From NCBI GenBank assembly GCA_963720375.1, contig CAVRFM010000028.1:1-28522 (forward strand): a stretch of DNA of 28,522 nucleotides, given 5' to 3'. Position 1 is the first letter of the stretch, and every line of letters begins with the position of its first letter. The notes beneath the pieces were generated by a model. The model saw nothing but the letters and a program-made list of their open reading frames with translations, did not search any database and had not been told where the DNA came from. Below are positions 7,458 through 16,290 of this stretch, piece by piece. Source of the stretch: JAPLHP01 sp963720375 (GTDB taxonomy: Bacteria > Chloroflexota > Dehalococcoidia > UBA2247 > RBG-13-53-26). Made by a program: the position numbers and the translations under genes.

Positions 7458-7718
7458 TCAGAGCACAAAGTGAAGAACAACGAGAAGGATAACCATTAAT
7501 CCGGTTATTACTCCAATCGTCTTCAAGTCCCCAGCCAGATGTGGCTGCTGAGGAACAGCCTGCTGGACAGGCTGCCGGACAGGTGCAGGGGTTCGAATTG
7601 AAGGCGCAGCAATAGCACTCTTAACAGGCGGGGCTTGACCAGACGGTCGAGCAGTCTGTGGGATATAGCGCCTCCTCTTGCCCCTTTTTCTGCCACCATG
7701 AGAAGCACCTTTAGGCAT
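7458..7718 (-). CDS. small tail-anchored membrane protein, unknown
   Basis: 86 residues from the ATG at 7718, chosen because AGGAGGAGG lies 6 nt upstream (a TTG two codons earlier is possible). Three parts: a very basic N-terminus (KGASHGGRKRGKRRRY), a Pro/Ala/Gln-rich linker (residues about 20-60) and a single C-terminal hydrophobic helix (TIGVITGLMVILLVVLHFVL), so a tail-anchored protein with a basic cytoplasmic face. Its start overlaps the end of recX. Family unknown. Confidence 0.68.
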   Translation of the reverse strand: MPKGASHGGRKRGKRRRYIPQTARPSGQAPPVKSAIAAPSIRTPAPVRQPVQQAVPQQPHLAGDLKTIGVITGLMVILLVVLHFVL

Positions 7719-8194
7719 TTCCAACCTCCTCCTGCCATAGCCGTCTTACTGTATGCTCTATCACTTCGTAACCGAAGCCTCGTTGCCTTAGAAACGAGGC
7801 CAGCTTATTTCGAAAGACGTCGTAGTCAGCCTGAGCCAGCTTCCCGGCTCTTCTCTGCGCCGCTCGATAGGCATTCCCATCTTCATCCACGCCCACAACC
7901 ATCTCATCAGCAATTTGACGGGTAACTCCCTTTGACCTTAGCTCCCTTCGCAGCATGGCTTGGCTACGAGGGCTGAATGATTCGCGATTCTCCTTCCAGA
8001 ATTGGGCAAAGGCATAATCGTCCAGTAGTCTCTTCTCTTCTCAATTCTGCAAGCACTTCTGCTATGGCTGAATCATCAAATCCTTTTTGCTTTAGATACC
8101 TCTTTACCTCAAGTTCGCTCCGGGGGCGATAGCCAAGATAACGAGAAGCGCTATCAAGACAGGATTGATGCCTGGCATCCACTTCTGCCCTCAT
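7711..8194 (-). pseudogene. recX: RecX regulator, split by a one-base frameshift
   Basis: RecX binds RecA filaments and limits recombination. The N-terminal part starts at ATG 8194, overlapping the recA stop, and reads CLDSASRYLGYRPRSELEVK ... VLAELRRE, then runs into nonsense. In the next frame LLDDYAFAQFWKENRESFSP ... QAMLRRELRSKGV continues the family to 7711, including KLASFLRQRGFGYEVIE. The break lies in a GA-rich tract (plus-strand TCTCTTCTCTTCTC, 8029-8042), a likely slippage site. Together the two parts make a normal RecX of about 160 residues. Either a real inactivating mutation or an assembly indel. Confidence 0.88.
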
Positions 8195-9225
8195 TCAGAC
8201 GCGGCTGCTTCTTCCTCAACAGGAATAGCGGCAGCCGGCAATGTACCCTTGGACCTGATCTGGCTCTCTATCTCCGCAGCAACTTCCGGATGCTGCTTGA
8301 GATAGCTCTTGGCATTCTCACGCCCCTGCCCCAGGCGAGTATCACCAAAGGAGAAGAAGGCTCCGGTCTTCTTTATCATCCCCATGGCCACACCCAGGTC
8401 CATAAGATCGCCTTCTTTGCTTATGCCACCTTGAAACATAATGTCAAACTCCGCAGTCCTGAATGGCGGAGCAACTTTGTTCTTCACCACTTTAGCCCTG
8501 ACCCTATTGCCGACTATCTCACTGCCCACCTTTATCGAATCCACCCGCCTGATATCGATTCTCACCGAGCTGTAGAACTTCAGTGCTCTACCACCCGGAG
8601 TCACCTCCGGGTTGCCAAAGAAGACCCCTACCTTTTCACGCAGTTGATTGATGAATATAGCTGACGTATGCGACTTGCTAATGGCACCAGTCAGCTTCCT
8701 CAGGGCCTGCGACATCAGCCTGGCCTGCAACCCCATCTGCGGATCACCCATATCACCCTCAATCTCCGCCCTTGGGACCAGAGCTGCCACAGTGTCGAGC
8801 ACTATCACATCCACTGCCCCACTCCTTACCAGCGACTCCGTGATCTCCAGAGCTTCTTCAGCCGAGTCAGGCTGCGATATCAGAAGATCATCCACCTTGA
8901 CCCCGCAACGGCTGGCATAAGTAGGGTCAAACGTGTGCTCTACATCTATGTAGGCAGCTATCCCCCCTCCCTTCTGGGCCTGGGCTACAATGTGATAAGC
9001 CAGAGTTGATTTCCCCGCAGACTCAGGGCCAAAGATTTCGGTTACTCTGCCACGAGGGATACCCCCGACTCCCAAAGCCAGGTCAAGCGAAAGAGAGCCA
9101 GTGGGAATAGACTCCACCGCCAGCTTCGCCGAGGCCTCGCCAAGTCTCATGACAGAGCCCTTCCCAAACTGCTTTTCAATCTGTTCAATAGCTAGATCCA
9201 GGGCTTTCTCTTTTTCTGTCTCCAT
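8191..9225 (-). CDS. recA: recombinase RecA
   Basis: ATP-dependent strand-exchange protein for homologous repair and SOS induction. 344 residues, full length. Walker A is GPESAGKST at about 65-73, Walker B region VDVIVLDTVAALVPRAE, and the DNA-binding loop segment FINQLREKVGVFFGNPEVTPGG is intact. ATG at 9225 is preceded by AAGGGGAATGAG. The acidic Ala/Glu-rich C-terminus is typical. It is followed by recX with overlapping stop/start and preceded 62 nt upstream by nadE. No clear SOS box was identified by eye in the 62-nt gap. Confidence 0.98.
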   Translation of the reverse strand: METEKEKALDLAIEQIEKQFGKGSVMRLGEASAKLAVESIPTGSLSLDLALGVGGIPRGRVTEIFGPESAGKSTLAYHIVAQAQKGGGIAAYIDVEHTFDPTYASRCGVKVDDLLISQPDSAEEALEITESLVRSGAVDVIVLDTVAALVPRAEIEGDMGDPQMGLQARLMSQALRKLTGAISKSHTSAIFINQLREKVGVFFGNPEVTPGGRALKFYSSVRIDIRRVDSIKVGSEIVGNRVRAKVVKNKVAPPFRTAEFDIMFQGGISKEGDLMDLGVAMGMIKKTGAFFSFGDTRLGQGRENAKSYLKQHPEVAAEIESQIRSKGTLPAAAIPVEEEAAASE

Positions 9226-9287
9226 TACTCATTCCCCTTCTTTTTCATTAGATGGCATGATAACACAGGCCCTCACGCAGTACAAGG

Positions 9288-10010
9288 CTAAAAGGAAGGT
9301 GCAGGAGGCATAACCCGCTTGTGGGCATTGCGAGTAATCCTCTCTTCAATCCTTCTCCTCACGTCTTCCGGGGCTTTGCCGCTGGTGAAGTAAGTGTCGA
9401 GCTGGTCATAGGTCAATCCCATCTCCTGCTCGTCGGTCTGGCCCTCCCACAGTCCTGCCGATGGCGGCTTATCAATGACTTCCTCGGGAATGCCCACATG
9501 ACGTGCCATTTCCCGCACCTGTCGTTTGACCATATTGCCCAGAGGCAGGATATCAACACCGCCGTCTCCATATTTGCTGAAATAGCCTATGCCCAGTTCA
9601 CACTTGTTGCCGGAACCTGCCACCATATAATGCAGGCGATTGGCGAAGTAATACAGTGTTGCCATCCTGAGCCTGGGTTTGAGATTTGCTTCAGCCAGTA
9701 TTTTCGTAGCAGGAACCAGACTATCATCAGACAAACCGGCAACAAGTGCATCAAACACGCTATCCAGACTAATAAGCCTGGTGGGAATTTGGAACTTGTT
9801 GGCCACCATATAAGCATGATCCACGTCCATTTGAATGCTGTGACAGGGTAAGAGCAAGCCAAGAGTGTTGTCAGGCAGGGCCAGTTTGGCCAGTACGGCG
9901 GCTACTGAGGAGTCAATTCCTCCGCTCATCCCCACTACCACGCCACGCGCACCTGCCGCCGCTACCTGCGCCTTAATCCAGTGCACCAGTTTATCAACGG
10001 ACCGCTGCAT
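9288..10010 (-). CDS. nadE: NAD+ synthetase, ammonia-type
   Basis: Final step of NAD synthesis: adenylates nicotinate adenine dinucleotide and amidates it with ammonia. 240 residues with no glutaminase domain, so the short ammonia-dependent form. The PP-loop is GMSGGIDSSVAA at about 28-39; further family motifs are GSGNKCELGIGYFSKYGDGG and PPSAGLWEGQTDE. The usual GT(G)N-S-E has Cys in place of Ser (GNKCE). It heads the nadE-recA-recX run; nadA lies elsewhere in the window. Confidence 0.95.
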   Translation of the reverse strand: MQRSVDKLVHWIKAQVAAAGARGVVVGMSGGIDSSVAAVLAKLALPDNTLGLLLPCHSIQMDVDHAYMVANKFQIPTRLISLDSVFDALVAGLSDDSLVPATKILAEANLKPRLRMATLYYFANRLHYMVAGSGNKCELGIGYFSKYGDGGVDILPLGNMVKRQVREMARHVGIPEEVIDKPPSAGLWEGQTDEQEMGLTYDQLDTYFTSGKAPEDVRRRIEERITRNAHKRVMPPAPSF

Positions 10011-10149
10011 AGAGAATACCCTTACAAATGTACCAGTTATAGCCCTTGTTATTCAAGCCAGCCGGAACTTGCCGGGGAAAGCCGGTGGAACTTTGACCCA
10101 CGTTAAACCACATGCTATTTTAGTCAGGGAAAGGGAGAACCAAAAACAA

Positions 10150-10881
10150 GTGAACCTCTATATCGGAACATCAGGCTGGGCCTACGATCACTGGCTGGGG
10201 GGATTCTATCCCCAGGGGCTGCCTCGAACGAAGTGGTTAGAATTTTACAACCAGCACTTCTCCACCGTGGAGCTGAACAGCAGCTTTTACCACATGCCTT
10301 CAGAAAAGGCTTTTACCACCTGGCGACAGAAGTCGTCGGACAACTTTGTCTATGCAGTCAAGGTCAGCCGCCTCATCACTCATCTAAAGAGGCTGAGGAA
10401 CATTGCAGAGCCGCTGGAGAATTTCCTTCAGAGGGCTCAGATCCTGGGGGCGAAATTAGGCCCGCTACTCTATCAGTTGCCGCCTAACATGCGCCGCAAT
10501 GACGCCGTACTGGAGGATTTTCTCAATTTGCTTCCGCCCCAATTGTGTCACGTCTTCGAGTTCCGCAACGAGTCCTGGTTTGATGAAGCAGTTTTTGACC
10601 TCTTGAGGAAACACAACGCCGGCTTTTGCATCTACGATGCACCCGGGTTCACCACTCCTCTGGTGGCCACTGCCAGTTTCGCCTACCTGCGCTTTCACGG
10701 GAGCGAATACCTGTATGGAAGCTGTTACTCCGATCCTGAACTGAAGGAATGGGCAAAGAGGATCGGGCAGCTGGGACAGGGCTTGACCTCAATCTACATC
10801 TACTTCAACAACGATACAGAAGCCTTCGCCGTGAAGAATGCCAAGAGATTGTCGGACATGTTGAGTGCATCTCCCATTTGA
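10150..10881 (+). CDS. DUF72 (YecE-like) protein
   Basis: 243 residues from a GTG at 10150, chosen because the conserved family start (LYIGTSGWAYDHW) follows directly and GGGAGAA lies upstream; an open frame extends to 9865 but overlaps nadE on the other strand and has no family similarity. DUF72 proteins fold as a TIM barrel; their function is not established. Characteristic segments are YNQHFSTVELNSSFYHMP, FRNESWFDE, CIYDAPGF and the C-terminal IYIYFNNDTEAFAVKNA. It is divergent from nadE, with about 140 nt between. Confidence 0.9.
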   Translation: MNLYIGTSGWAYDHWLGGFYPQGLPRTKWLEFYNQHFSTVELNSSFYHMPSEKAFTTWRQKSSDNFVYAVKVSRLITHLKRLRNIAEPLENFLQRAQILGAKLGPLLYQLPPNMRRNDAVLEDFLNLLPPQLCHVFEFRNESWFDEAVFDLLRKHNAGFCIYDAPGFTTPLVATASFAYLRFHGSEYLYGSCYSDPELKEWAKRIGQLGQGLTSIYIYFNNDTEAFAVKNAKRLSDMLSASPI

Positions 10882-10917
10882 GGGCATTCAAGCATTCTAT
10901 GCTAAAATCTAGATATC

Positions 10918-11640
10918 GTGACAAAGAATTCTCTGAGTACTAATCGTGCTGACACGGAAGCAATTCAGCACTTGAAACAGGCAGTTCTCACTGATAAGCA
11001 TTGGTATATTGCTTTGCTTGAAGCTATCGGCTTATGGGGAAGCGCTGAAGAAACCATTGACGGAAGGCACTATCGGTACCTCATTGGCGATGAGGCATTT
11101 GACTGGCTTTCACTTGCGGAGCGTCTTTGCCTGGAGGTTGACGGCCTTGTACCTGAAGAGGAGAAGATGAGGCTGCTCTTCGCCGCTACACCTCCCATTG
11201 AGCTGCCCCAGAAGGAATTCCGCCACCTTATTGGTGACACCAAATACCGAGCCTACCTTAACTACCTTTACGGGGTTGTGGTGGAGGAAGCACTGCTTTC
11301 TACAGTCCAGGAGGAGATATGCAAAGAGCAGACAGGGATCGGCCTTTGTCACTATGATCGTACTGAAGAAGAAGCCTTCCTTCGAATCTACGGCGTTGAC
11401 ATGAGCACTCTGCTGAACCAGTTCAGGAATGAAAATAACTATCCCGAGAGTGATTCAATCACGCTAACAGAGTATAAGGAATTCATCTATTGGCTGTTCA
11501 AATATCGGGTCGACAGGTGCGAAAAGGCAAGGGTTGCCAGTGATACTAAGAAAGCATTAAGTTGGCTGCAGCATCAGTGGGATTCAACAATGAAGAAAAA
11601 GCCTGACCAGCCAATAGGCACATCTTCACTCTCCCTCTGA
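10918..11640 (+). CDS. conserved-looking soluble protein of unknown function
   Basis: 240 residues from a GTG at 10918. No ribosome site is visible; TAAAAT (about 10903-10908) lies nine bases before the GTG with TTGAGG further upstream, so a leaderless transcript is possible. The protein is helical and acidic with a repeated theme: two halves contain similar YRYLIGDEAFDWLSL and YRAYLNYLYG helices. No transmembrane helix, no motif I can assign. It ends inside the 3' end of pcrA (15-nt tail-to-tail overlap). Confidence 0.72.
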   Translation: MTKNSLSTNRADTEAIQHLKQAVLTDKHWYIALLEAIGLWGSAEETIDGRHYRYLIGDEAFDWLSLAERLCLEVDGLVPEEEKMRLLFAATPPIELPQKEFRHLIGDTKYRAYLNYLYGVVVEEALLSTVQEEICKEQTGIGLCHYDRTEEEAFLRIYGVDMSTLLNQFRNENNYPESDSITLTEYKEFIYWLFKYRVDRCEKARVASDTKKALSWLQHQWDSTMKKKPDQPIGTSSLSL

Positions 11641-13782
11641 GTCAGATTCTAACCGCTTCAGGAATGCCAGGCTTAACAGCAACTTCTTGGTCCCCACCTC
11701 CCGAAAGGCCACCTCAACCTCATAGTCATTTCTGACAGGAACACAGCTTATTACCACACCTTGACCAAACTTCGCATGTTCCACATAATCGCCAACTTCC
11801 GGAACTAAGGTATCCATGCTGACTGCCGGCATCGACTCCTGCTCTTCAAATGGAGCTGTACTCTGAATAAGGTGTTGTGGAATATCCTGAAGGAAGCGTG
11901 ACCGTGGGTTAGCATTAGTGCCTCCCATCAGGCTACGCCGTAAAGCACGGATCAGATACAGTTGCCTCTTCGCACGGGTCATGCCCACATAACACAGACG
12001 CCGCTCCTCCTCCATCTGCGCCGGGTCATCAAAAGACCTGATATGAGGCAGGATACCTTCCTCCATACCCACTATAAAAACCACCGGAAACTCCAGACCC
12101 TTGGCCTGGTGGAGTGTAATCAGGGTCACAACATCTTTCTTTTCATCCAATTCATCAACGTCAGAAAAGAGACCTACCCCTTCAAGGAAAAGAGCCAATC
12201 CTTCCTGAGGCTTGAAGTTCTGATATTCCTTCGCTATCCCGCGCAACTCCAGGATATTGTCCCAACGCTCCTCACCATCCGGGAGTTCCAATGTATATTC
12301 TTTATATCCCGTTGACCGGATTATTGCATCCAGAAGGTCGACCACATTGAGCTCCATGCTTTGCTTGGCTATGTCTTGAAGGAGACCATAAAAGTCTGTC
12401 AGCACCTGCGTAGCACGATTGGCAAAAGGAGAGCCGGATTTGTCCTGGGTCAACCTCTCCAGCCCCGTATATAGCGGGATATTAAGGCCCTCCGCCCATC
12501 GCGCCAATTCATCCAGCGTTCGCCGTCCAATGCCCCTCGGGGGAATATTGACTATCCTTGCTAAGCTGAGGCTGTCGTAGGGATTATAGGCAAGTTTGAG
12601 ATAGGCAATGATATCCTTGATCTCACGCCGCTCATAGAACCGGACAGTACCAACCACCTGATAAGGTATCCCGTAGCGGATGAAAGCTTCTTCGATCACC
12701 CGTGATTGAGCATTGGTGCGGTACATAACAGCACAATCAACCGGCTTGGCCTCACCCCTATCCATCAGGCTCGCAATCTCATTCACCACAAACTGCGCTT
12801 CCTCGGCTTCACTGTAAGCCTCGACTACCCTGATAGGAAGACCAACCTCGTTTTCAGTCCAAAGCTTATTCTCCTTACGCTCACGGTTGACCGAGACAAC
12901 CGTATGGGCTGCCTCCAGGATATTCTTGGTAGAGCGATAGTTCTGTTCCAGATAGACGACCTTTGCTTCAGGGAAATCCTTCTCGAAACTGAGTATATTG
13001 CGTATGTCGGCATGCCTCCAGGAGTATATTGACTGGTCAGGATCACCCACAACGCAGATATTGCGATATTTCCCTGCCAATTGCCTTGCCAGGGCATACT
13101 GAGTAATGTTTGTATCCTGGAATTCATCGATAAGCACATGAGCATAGCGTGACTGGTACTTCGTTAATACCTTGGGATAACCTTGAAAGAGCTGGTAAGT
13201 CCTCACCAGGAGATCATCAAAATCCAAGGCCTGACTCTGAACAAGAAGCGTCTCATAGTGCTGGTAGACTCTTTGCACTACCTCCTCAAAGTAGCTCCGG
13301 CTACGCTGGCCGTAGTCATCCGGCGTGAGCAGTTGACTCTTGGCAGCGCTTATAGCGGATTGAAAGGCTTTCGGGGAATAGGACTTCGGGTCAATACCGA
13401 GCTCCTGAAGGCTGCGCTTTATCAAATTGAGCCTGTCATCCTCATCGTAGATAACATACCTGGGGTTCAAACCCATCACCTGCCCGTCCCGACGCAGGAT
13501 AGCAGCACAGATAGCGTGGAAAGTGCCAAGAGACACCTCCTCTACCGAGCGTCCCAGAAGGTGATAGAGCCTCTCTCTCATCTCCCTGGCCGCTTTGTTG
13601 GTGAAGGTGACTGCTATGATAGAACGGGGGCTGACACCGCAAACCTTGATAAGATAAGCCACCCGATGAGTGATAACCCTGGTCTTGCCACTCCCTGGCC
13701 CAGCCAGTATAAGCAAAGGCCCCTGAACGGCCTCTACAGCCTCTCTCTGGGCAGGATTGAGATCTTCTAAGATATCGATCAC
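11626..13782 (-). CDS. pcrA: ATP-dependent DNA helicase PcrA/UvrD
   Basis: Superfamily 1A 3'-5' helicase for nucleotide excision and mismatch repair and for removing RecA filaments. 718 residues, GTG start at 13782 (no strong ribosome site). Walker A is AGPGSGKT (residues 27-34), Walker B DEFQDTN, motif III VVGDPDQSIYSWR, motif IV QNYRST, motif V TLHQAKGLEFPVVF and motif VI RRLCYVGMTRAKRQL. A PcrA-type C-terminal Tudor-like end is present (VGDYVEHAKFGQGVVISC). It follows nadA at a 118-nt gap. Confidence 0.96.
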   Translation of the reverse strand: MIDILEDLNPAQREAVEAVQGPLLILAGPGSGKTRVITHRVAYLIKVCGVSPRSIIAVTFTNKAAREMRERLYHLLGRSVEEVSLGTFHAICAAILRRDGQVMGLNPRYVIYDEDDRLNLIKRSLQELGIDPKSYSPKAFQSAISAAKSQLLTPDDYGQRSRSYFEEVVQRVYQHYETLLVQSQALDFDDLLVRTYQLFQGYPKVLTKYQSRYAHVLIDEFQDTNITQYALARQLAGKYRNICVVGDPDQSIYSWRHADIRNILSFEKDFPEAKVVYLEQNYRSTKNILEAAHTVVSVNRERKENKLWTENEVGLPIRVVEAYSEAEEAQFVVNEIASLMDRGEAKPVDCAVMYRTNAQSRVIEEAFIRYGIPYQVVGTVRFYERREIKDIIAYLKLAYNPYDSLSLARIVNIPPRGIGRRTLDELARWAEGLNIPLYTGLERLTQDKSGSPFANRATQVLTDFYGLLQDIAKQSMELNVVDLLDAIIRSTGYKEYTLELPDGEERWDNILELRGIAKEYQNFKPQEGLALFLEGVGLFSDVDELDEKKDVVTLITLHQAKGLEFPVVFIVGMEEGILPHIRSFDDPAQMEEERRLCYVGMTRAKRQLYLIRALRRSLMGGTNANPRSRFLQDIPQHLIQSTAPFEEQESMPAVSMDTLVPEVGDYVEHAKFGQGVVISCVPVRNDYEVEVAFREVGTKKLLLSLAFLKRLESDSEGE

Positions 13783-13900
13783 AGGTTCAGTTTAGAAGTC
13801 ATTTGCAGTATCGGCAAATCGAGGACATTAATCAAAACCGGTTAAAGAAGATTGCCTTGCGCCGGCTGAATCCAATCGGAAGAAGCCTGCAGGTATCTAT

Positions 13901-14815
13901 TCAGCCAACCTCGATCATTCTATCCACAGCCTTCTTGGCTTTGAGCCGGATATCCTCAGCAACCTTCACCTGGGGCGACATGTCTTCCATAGACCAGAGG
14001 ATATTCTCCAGGGTAATCATCTTCATATTCGGGCAGACAGCCTGCTCAGAAATAGGGATGAATACCTTATCCGGGTTCTCTTTCCTCAGTCGATATATCA
14101 TGCCGATCTCGGTGCCAACAATTATCTCTGCAGCCTGACTGCTCTTGGCATGCCGGATCATTCCGCCAGTGCTGAGGACAAAGTCAGCAATCGCCACTAC
14201 CTCCGGGCGGCACTCCGGATGTACCATCACCTCGGCTCTGGGATACATCTTCCTCAGCCTGTGGATATCCTCCGCCTGTATGCGCACATGGGTGGGACAA
14301 TACCCCGGCCAGAGTATCATCTTCTTCCCCGTCTTTGTGGAGACATAGTGACCCAGATACTGATCAGGTACAAAGATGATCTCCCTGGCCTCCAATCTCT
14401 GTACAAGCCGCACAGCATTTGCCGAAGTACAACAGATATCTGACTCGGCCTTCACCTCAGCAGTTGTATTAACATAGCAGACAACTACTGCACCGGGATG
14501 CTCTTTTTTCATCTTCCGCAGGTCTTCAGCTCGAATCATGTTTGCCATAGGACAACCGGCCTCCAAGACCGGTAATAGCACCATCTTGTCCGGGCAGAGA
14601 ATCGAAGCCGTCTCCGCCATAAAGTGCACTCCGCAGAAGACAATTACATCAGCATCAGTCCTGGCTGCATTCTGGCTCAATTCCAGAGAATCGCCTACAA
14701 AGTCAGCGATATCCTGAACTTCCCCCAGTTGATAATTATGGGCGAGGATGACTGCGTTTCTCTCCTTCTTCAAGCTTAGGATTTTCTCTGCCAACTGAGC
14801 ACGGCTATCTTTCAT
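13901..14815 (-). CDS. nadA: quinolinate synthase A
   Basis: Condenses iminoaspartate with dihydroxyacetone phosphate to quinolinate in NAD synthesis, using one 4Fe-4S cluster. 304 residues from the ATG at 14815, which overlaps the fdhD stop (TGATG) and has GGAGG upstream; a TTG six codons earlier (14833) is possible. Cluster and substrate segments visible: VFCGVHFMAET, EAGCPMANM, DICCTSANA, HPECRPEV and EQAVCPNMKMITLEN. It ends a long operon rich in sulfur-transfer genes, consistent with its cluster need. nadB was not seen in this window. Confidence 0.95.
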   Translation of the reverse strand: MKDSRAQLAEKILSLKKERNAVILAHNYQLGEVQDIADFVGDSLELSQNAARTDADVIVFCGVHFMAETASILCPDKMVLLPVLEAGCPMANMIRAEDLRKMKKEHPGAVVVCYVNTTAEVKAESDICCTSANAVRLVQRLEAREIIFVPDQYLGHYVSTKTGKKMILWPGYCPTHVRIQAEDIHRLRKMYPRAEVMVHPECRPEVVAIADFVLSTGGMIRHAKSSQAAEIIVGTEIGMIYRLRKENPDKVFIPISEQAVCPNMKMITLENILWSMEDMSPQVKVAEDIRLKAKKAVDRMIEVG

Positions 14816-15615
14816 CAGTCCGTTATCCTCCAAGCACCAGAGTAGATGTTCATCCTTTTTCCTCTGACAAGCCCAATCAGGGTTATGCCCAGATCAGCGG
14901 CCAGCTTTACTCCCGCATTGGTGGGTACAGCTATGGAAACAATGATCGGAATGCCTCTTCTAGCCACCTTGAGCAACATCTCCGAGGAAATTCTCCCGCT
15001 CACAATTATAATCCGATCGTCTGTTGGCATGTCCTTCAAAATGCATTCCCCGAAAATCTTGTCCAGAGCATTATGCCTTCCAATGTCCTCGCTGAAGATC
15101 AGTATGGTATTCCTGTCACACAAAGCAGCACTGTGAACGCCGTGAGTTGCCTTATAAACTTCAGAGTGATGCTGAAACTCATCTACGAGAGCAAACACCT
15201 CGCCGGATGACACCTCAACATGCGATTCTACTCTTCTCATGTTTTGAGCATCGGCGATACTGTAAAAAGAGGCCCCTCTACCACAACCCGAGGTAATGAA
15301 ACGCCTATTCAAGACGTCACTGCCAACACCCTTGTCCCCTTTGGTCTCGATCCATACTATACCCTTCCGTTCATCAGCTATTATCTTCTTGATCTCCTCT
15401 TTGCCCTCAAGCAACCCTTCAGAGAAAAGGAACCCCACAGCCAGATACTTCAGATTCACCGGAGAGCATAGCACGGTCACCAACTCCTGGTTATCCAGAA
15501 CAATAGTGAGGGGAGATTCCCTGACAACCAGGGCTTCGATATCACTTCTTCCTGTTTCAGTGATACGCAAGACCGCGGCCTTCTCCGCCTCGTCTGCAAT
15601 CTCTTGAATATCCAT
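14815..15615 (-). CDS. fdhD: formate dehydrogenase accessory sulfurtransferase FdhD
   Basis: FdhD passes sulfur from a cysteine desulfurase to the molybdenum or tungsten cofactor of formate dehydrogenase. 266 residues from ATG 15615, right after the MOSC gene stop; an upstream in-frame start at 15705 lies inside that gene and is rejected. Conserved segments are ESPLTIVLDNQE, CSPVNLKYLAVGFLFSEG, the SGCGRG cysteine motif, HGVHSAALC, FSEDIGRHNALDKIFG and SGRISSEMLLK. The desulfurase gene three genes upstream (nifS) is a natural partner. No formate dehydrogenase gene is in the window. Confidence 0.95.
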   Translation of the reverse strand: MDIQEIADEAEKAAVLRITETGRSDIEALVVRESPLTIVLDNQELVTVLCSPVNLKYLAVGFLFSEGLLEGKEEIKKIIADERKGIVWIETKGDKGVGSDVLNRRFITSGCGRGASFYSIADAQNMRRVESHVEVSSGEVFALVDEFQHHSEVYKATHGVHSAALCDRNTILIFSEDIGRHNALDKIFGECILKDMPTDDRIIIVSGRISSEMLLKVARRGIPIIVSIAVPTNAGVKLAADLGITLIGLVRGKRMNIYSGAWRITD

Positions 15616-15620
15616 TTGTG

Positions 15621-16055
15621 TTACATCTTTGCTATCTGATCCCCCGGCCTGACCAACCCGCCGTGGACTACCTTGGCAAATACCCCTTCTTTGGGCATGA
15701 TACACTTGCCGACTTCACGGAAGATCGCACAACCAACATGGCAATCCTTGCCAATCTGGGTCACTTCCAGGACAACTTCTTCCCCTACGGACAACCGGGT
15801 GCCGACAGGCAAAGAAACAAGAGCTATCCCTCTGGTTGTGAAGTTCTCCGCAAAATCTCCCGGCCCAACCTTAAGACCCATGTTTACCATCTTATCGATG
15901 CTTTCCTCTGCAAGAAGGCTTACCTGCCGATGCGTGCAGCAGTCGGCATGTGCATCATCGATAACACCGTAATCTTTTTTAACAATTACTGACTCGACAG
16001 ACTCCTTCCTGGTGCCTTTATTCTTACTCTTGCAGACCGCGATTATCTCAGCCAC
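15621..16055 (-). CDS. MOSC-domain protein
   Basis: 144 residues, a stand-alone MOSC (Moco sulfurase C-terminal) domain, a family tied to sulfur handling on molybdenum cofactor. The start is a GTG at 16055 sharing a base with the stop of the YHS gene (TAGTG). Typical order: DAHADCCTHRQVSLLAEESI, GDFAENFTTRGI, VGEEVVLEVTQIGKDCH and FAKVVHGG. The conserved Cys is within GKDCHVGC. Between YHS and fdhD in the same operon, it supports a role in maturing the molybdenum cofactor of a formate dehydrogenase or related enzyme. Confidence 0.9.
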   Translation of the reverse strand: MAEIIAVCKSKNKGTRKESVESVIVKKDYGVIDDAHADCCTHRQVSLLAEESIDKMVNMGLKVGPGDFAENFTTRGIALVSLPVGTRLSVGEEVVLEVTQIGKDCHVGCAIFREVGKCIMPKEGVFAKVVHGGLVRPGDQIAKM

Positions 16056-16207
16056 TATTTCTGAGCTTTCAAATACTTATCCGGATTCTGAACAAAGGCC
16101 TTCTTGCAGCCAGGAGCGCAGAAGTAATAGGTCTTCCCTTTATACTCTGCCTTAGCCGGTGCCTTCTTCTCGTCCACATCCATTCCACAAACAGGGTCCT
16201 TAGCCAT
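16055..16207 (-). CDS. YHS-domain small protein
   Basis: 50 residues from ATG 16207 with GGAGGTGGG upstream; the longer frame to 16252 starts before the ribosome site. The YHS metal-binding pattern is clear: DPVCGMDVDE, then TYYFCAPGCKKAF and PDKYL. YHS domains bind metal and occur in heavy-metal and cofactor proteins. It overlaps the MOSC gene by one base. Its specific role here is unknown. Confidence 0.92.
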   Translation of the reverse strand: MAKDPVCGMDVDEKKAPAKAEYKGKTYYFCAPGCKKAFVQNPDKYLKAQK

Positions 16208-16290
16208 CTTACCCACCTCCTTGAACAAATTGATCCTTGGAATAGCAATCACATTTATTATATAGGAAAGTACGGATGGAAGGTCAGCGC

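Noticed and set aside
9865..10149. Longer N-terminus for the DUF72 protein
   Set aside because: The 95 extra codons overlap nadE on the opposite strand and have no family similarity; the conserved start follows the GTG at 10150.
15616..15705. Longer FdhD start
   Set aside because: It would overlap the MOSC gene by 85 nt; ATG 15615 gives the normal family start.
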